Shown here one piece after another: positions 63,769 to 64,000 of a stretch of DNA of 64,000 nucleotides. The DNA lies in contig NZ_CALEMI010000040.1 of NCBI RefSeq assembly GCF_937910895.1, positions 40,520-104,519 on the forward strand, in the 5' to 3' direction. Source of the stretch: an uncultured Dokdonia sp. GTDB lineage: Bacteria; Bacteroidota; Bacteroidia; Flavobacteriales; Flavobacteriaceae. The number at the start of each line of letters is the position of its first letter. Within the stretch, counting starts at the first letter, position 1. The notes under the pieces are model-generated. The model was given only the letters and a program-made list of their open reading frames with translations. It had not been told where the DNA came from and ran no database searches. Position numbers and translations under genes: made by a program.

Positions 63769-64000
63769 TGTTGAAATCAAAGATTTAATAGTAGAAAATG
63801 GAGCATCCAAATCTGGCTTTATAAATAAAAAAAAAATAAAATTATTTATGAATGGTGCTAAAATATTTATGTTTACAATAGCAAATATTCCAAAAAATAT
63901 TGAGAAACTTTTAAAACTTTCAAAAATAAAAAAAAAAGATATAAAAATATTTTTTTTCCATCAAGGAAGTAAAGTCATTTTAGATAGTTTAAAAAACTCA
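63767..64000 (+). pseudogene. 5'-truncated FabH-like ketoacyl-ACP synthase III (runs off the right edge)
   Basis: The frame opens after a stop at 63764 and reads VEIKDLIVENGAS, then LFMNGAKIFMFT, and FFFHQGSKVILDSL, which matches the C-terminal half of FabH-type enzymes: the MNG..IF helix and the active-site His in HQGS (HQAN in E. coli FabH). The N-terminal part with the catalytic Cys, roughly 190-220 residues, is missing; the gene starts at a palindrome. Very AT-rich and Lys-rich, unlike neighbours. FabH-like genes of this kind occur in O-antigen or polysaccharide clusters, so the island may carry one. An internal ATG at 63848 is the only plausible start for a shorter product. Confidence 0.75.

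Overview
The window looks like chromosomal DNA of a marine member of the Flavobacteriaceae (Bacteroidetes). The evidence is low GC, two type IX secretion (T9SS) cargo proteins, a SusC/FecA-style TonB receptor with a carboxypeptidase-like N-terminal domain, many SSCxx-type lipoproteins, an S6-S18-L9 operon, promoters of the TTTG-N19-TAnnTTTG type, and tandem vanadium haloperoxidases, an enzyme family typical of seaweed-associated marine life. I cannot name the genus from sequence alone. I found no tRNA, rRNA, CRISPR array or intact insertion sequence.

Layout. 1-2.5 kb: a JmjC/cupin-like protein cut by the window edge, then a type II NADH dehydrogenase. 2.9-7.3 kb: two tandem vanadium-dependent haloperoxidases, each with its own terminator. 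7.3-12.7 kb: RhlE helicase, then a divergent pair (Kdo-kinase-like protein and a group 4 glycosyltransferase), then tRNA maturation genes (threonylcarbamoyl-AMP synthase and CCA-adding enzyme). 12.8-18.4 kb: CDGSH iron-sulfur protein, a subclass B1 metallo-beta-lactamase-like lipoprotein overlapping a second DEAD-box helicase, and a large T9SS type B surface protein. 18.7-23.3 kb: ABC exporter pair, an unknown protein with kinase-like motifs, NdpA-like nucleoid protein, pRiA4b ORF-3-like protein. 23.7-30.7 kb: small secreted enzymes and lipoproteins, guaB. 31-37.8 kb: an iron-uptake operon (DUF4856 protein, imelysin, HTTM protein, TonB receptor) with a well-formed promoter and a 23-bp palindrome, plus a haem-binding protein. 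38-41.4 kb: VOC enzyme, YciI protein and its partner ECF sigma factor. 41.6-46.2 kb: a very large repeat-rich T9SS type A protein. 46.5-58.3 kb: housekeeping genes (FAD dehydrogenase, hisS, hydrolase plus ABC permease, rpsF-rpsR-rplI, LytTR regulator, priA). 58.4-62.6 kb: two tail-collar proteins and the nadC-yihY-chalcone isomerase-like run. 62.9-64 kb: rlmH and an AT-rich accessory stretch.

Three sequence-level features stand out. First, the palindrome GCTTTCGCGAAAGC and close variants occur 22 times, 10 of them inside genes, where it is translated as AFAKA, FRES or LSRK. Second, the last 28 bp of rlmH, the gene used as the integration site by staphylococcal SCC elements, are repeated 142 bp downstream and are followed by an AT-rich region with a 5'-truncated FabH-like gene; this looks like the edge of a genomic island. 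Third, several small repeat families (7-bp ACGAAnn tandem arrays, a 31-bp palindrome, a dispersed hairpin element) recur in the intergenic spaces.
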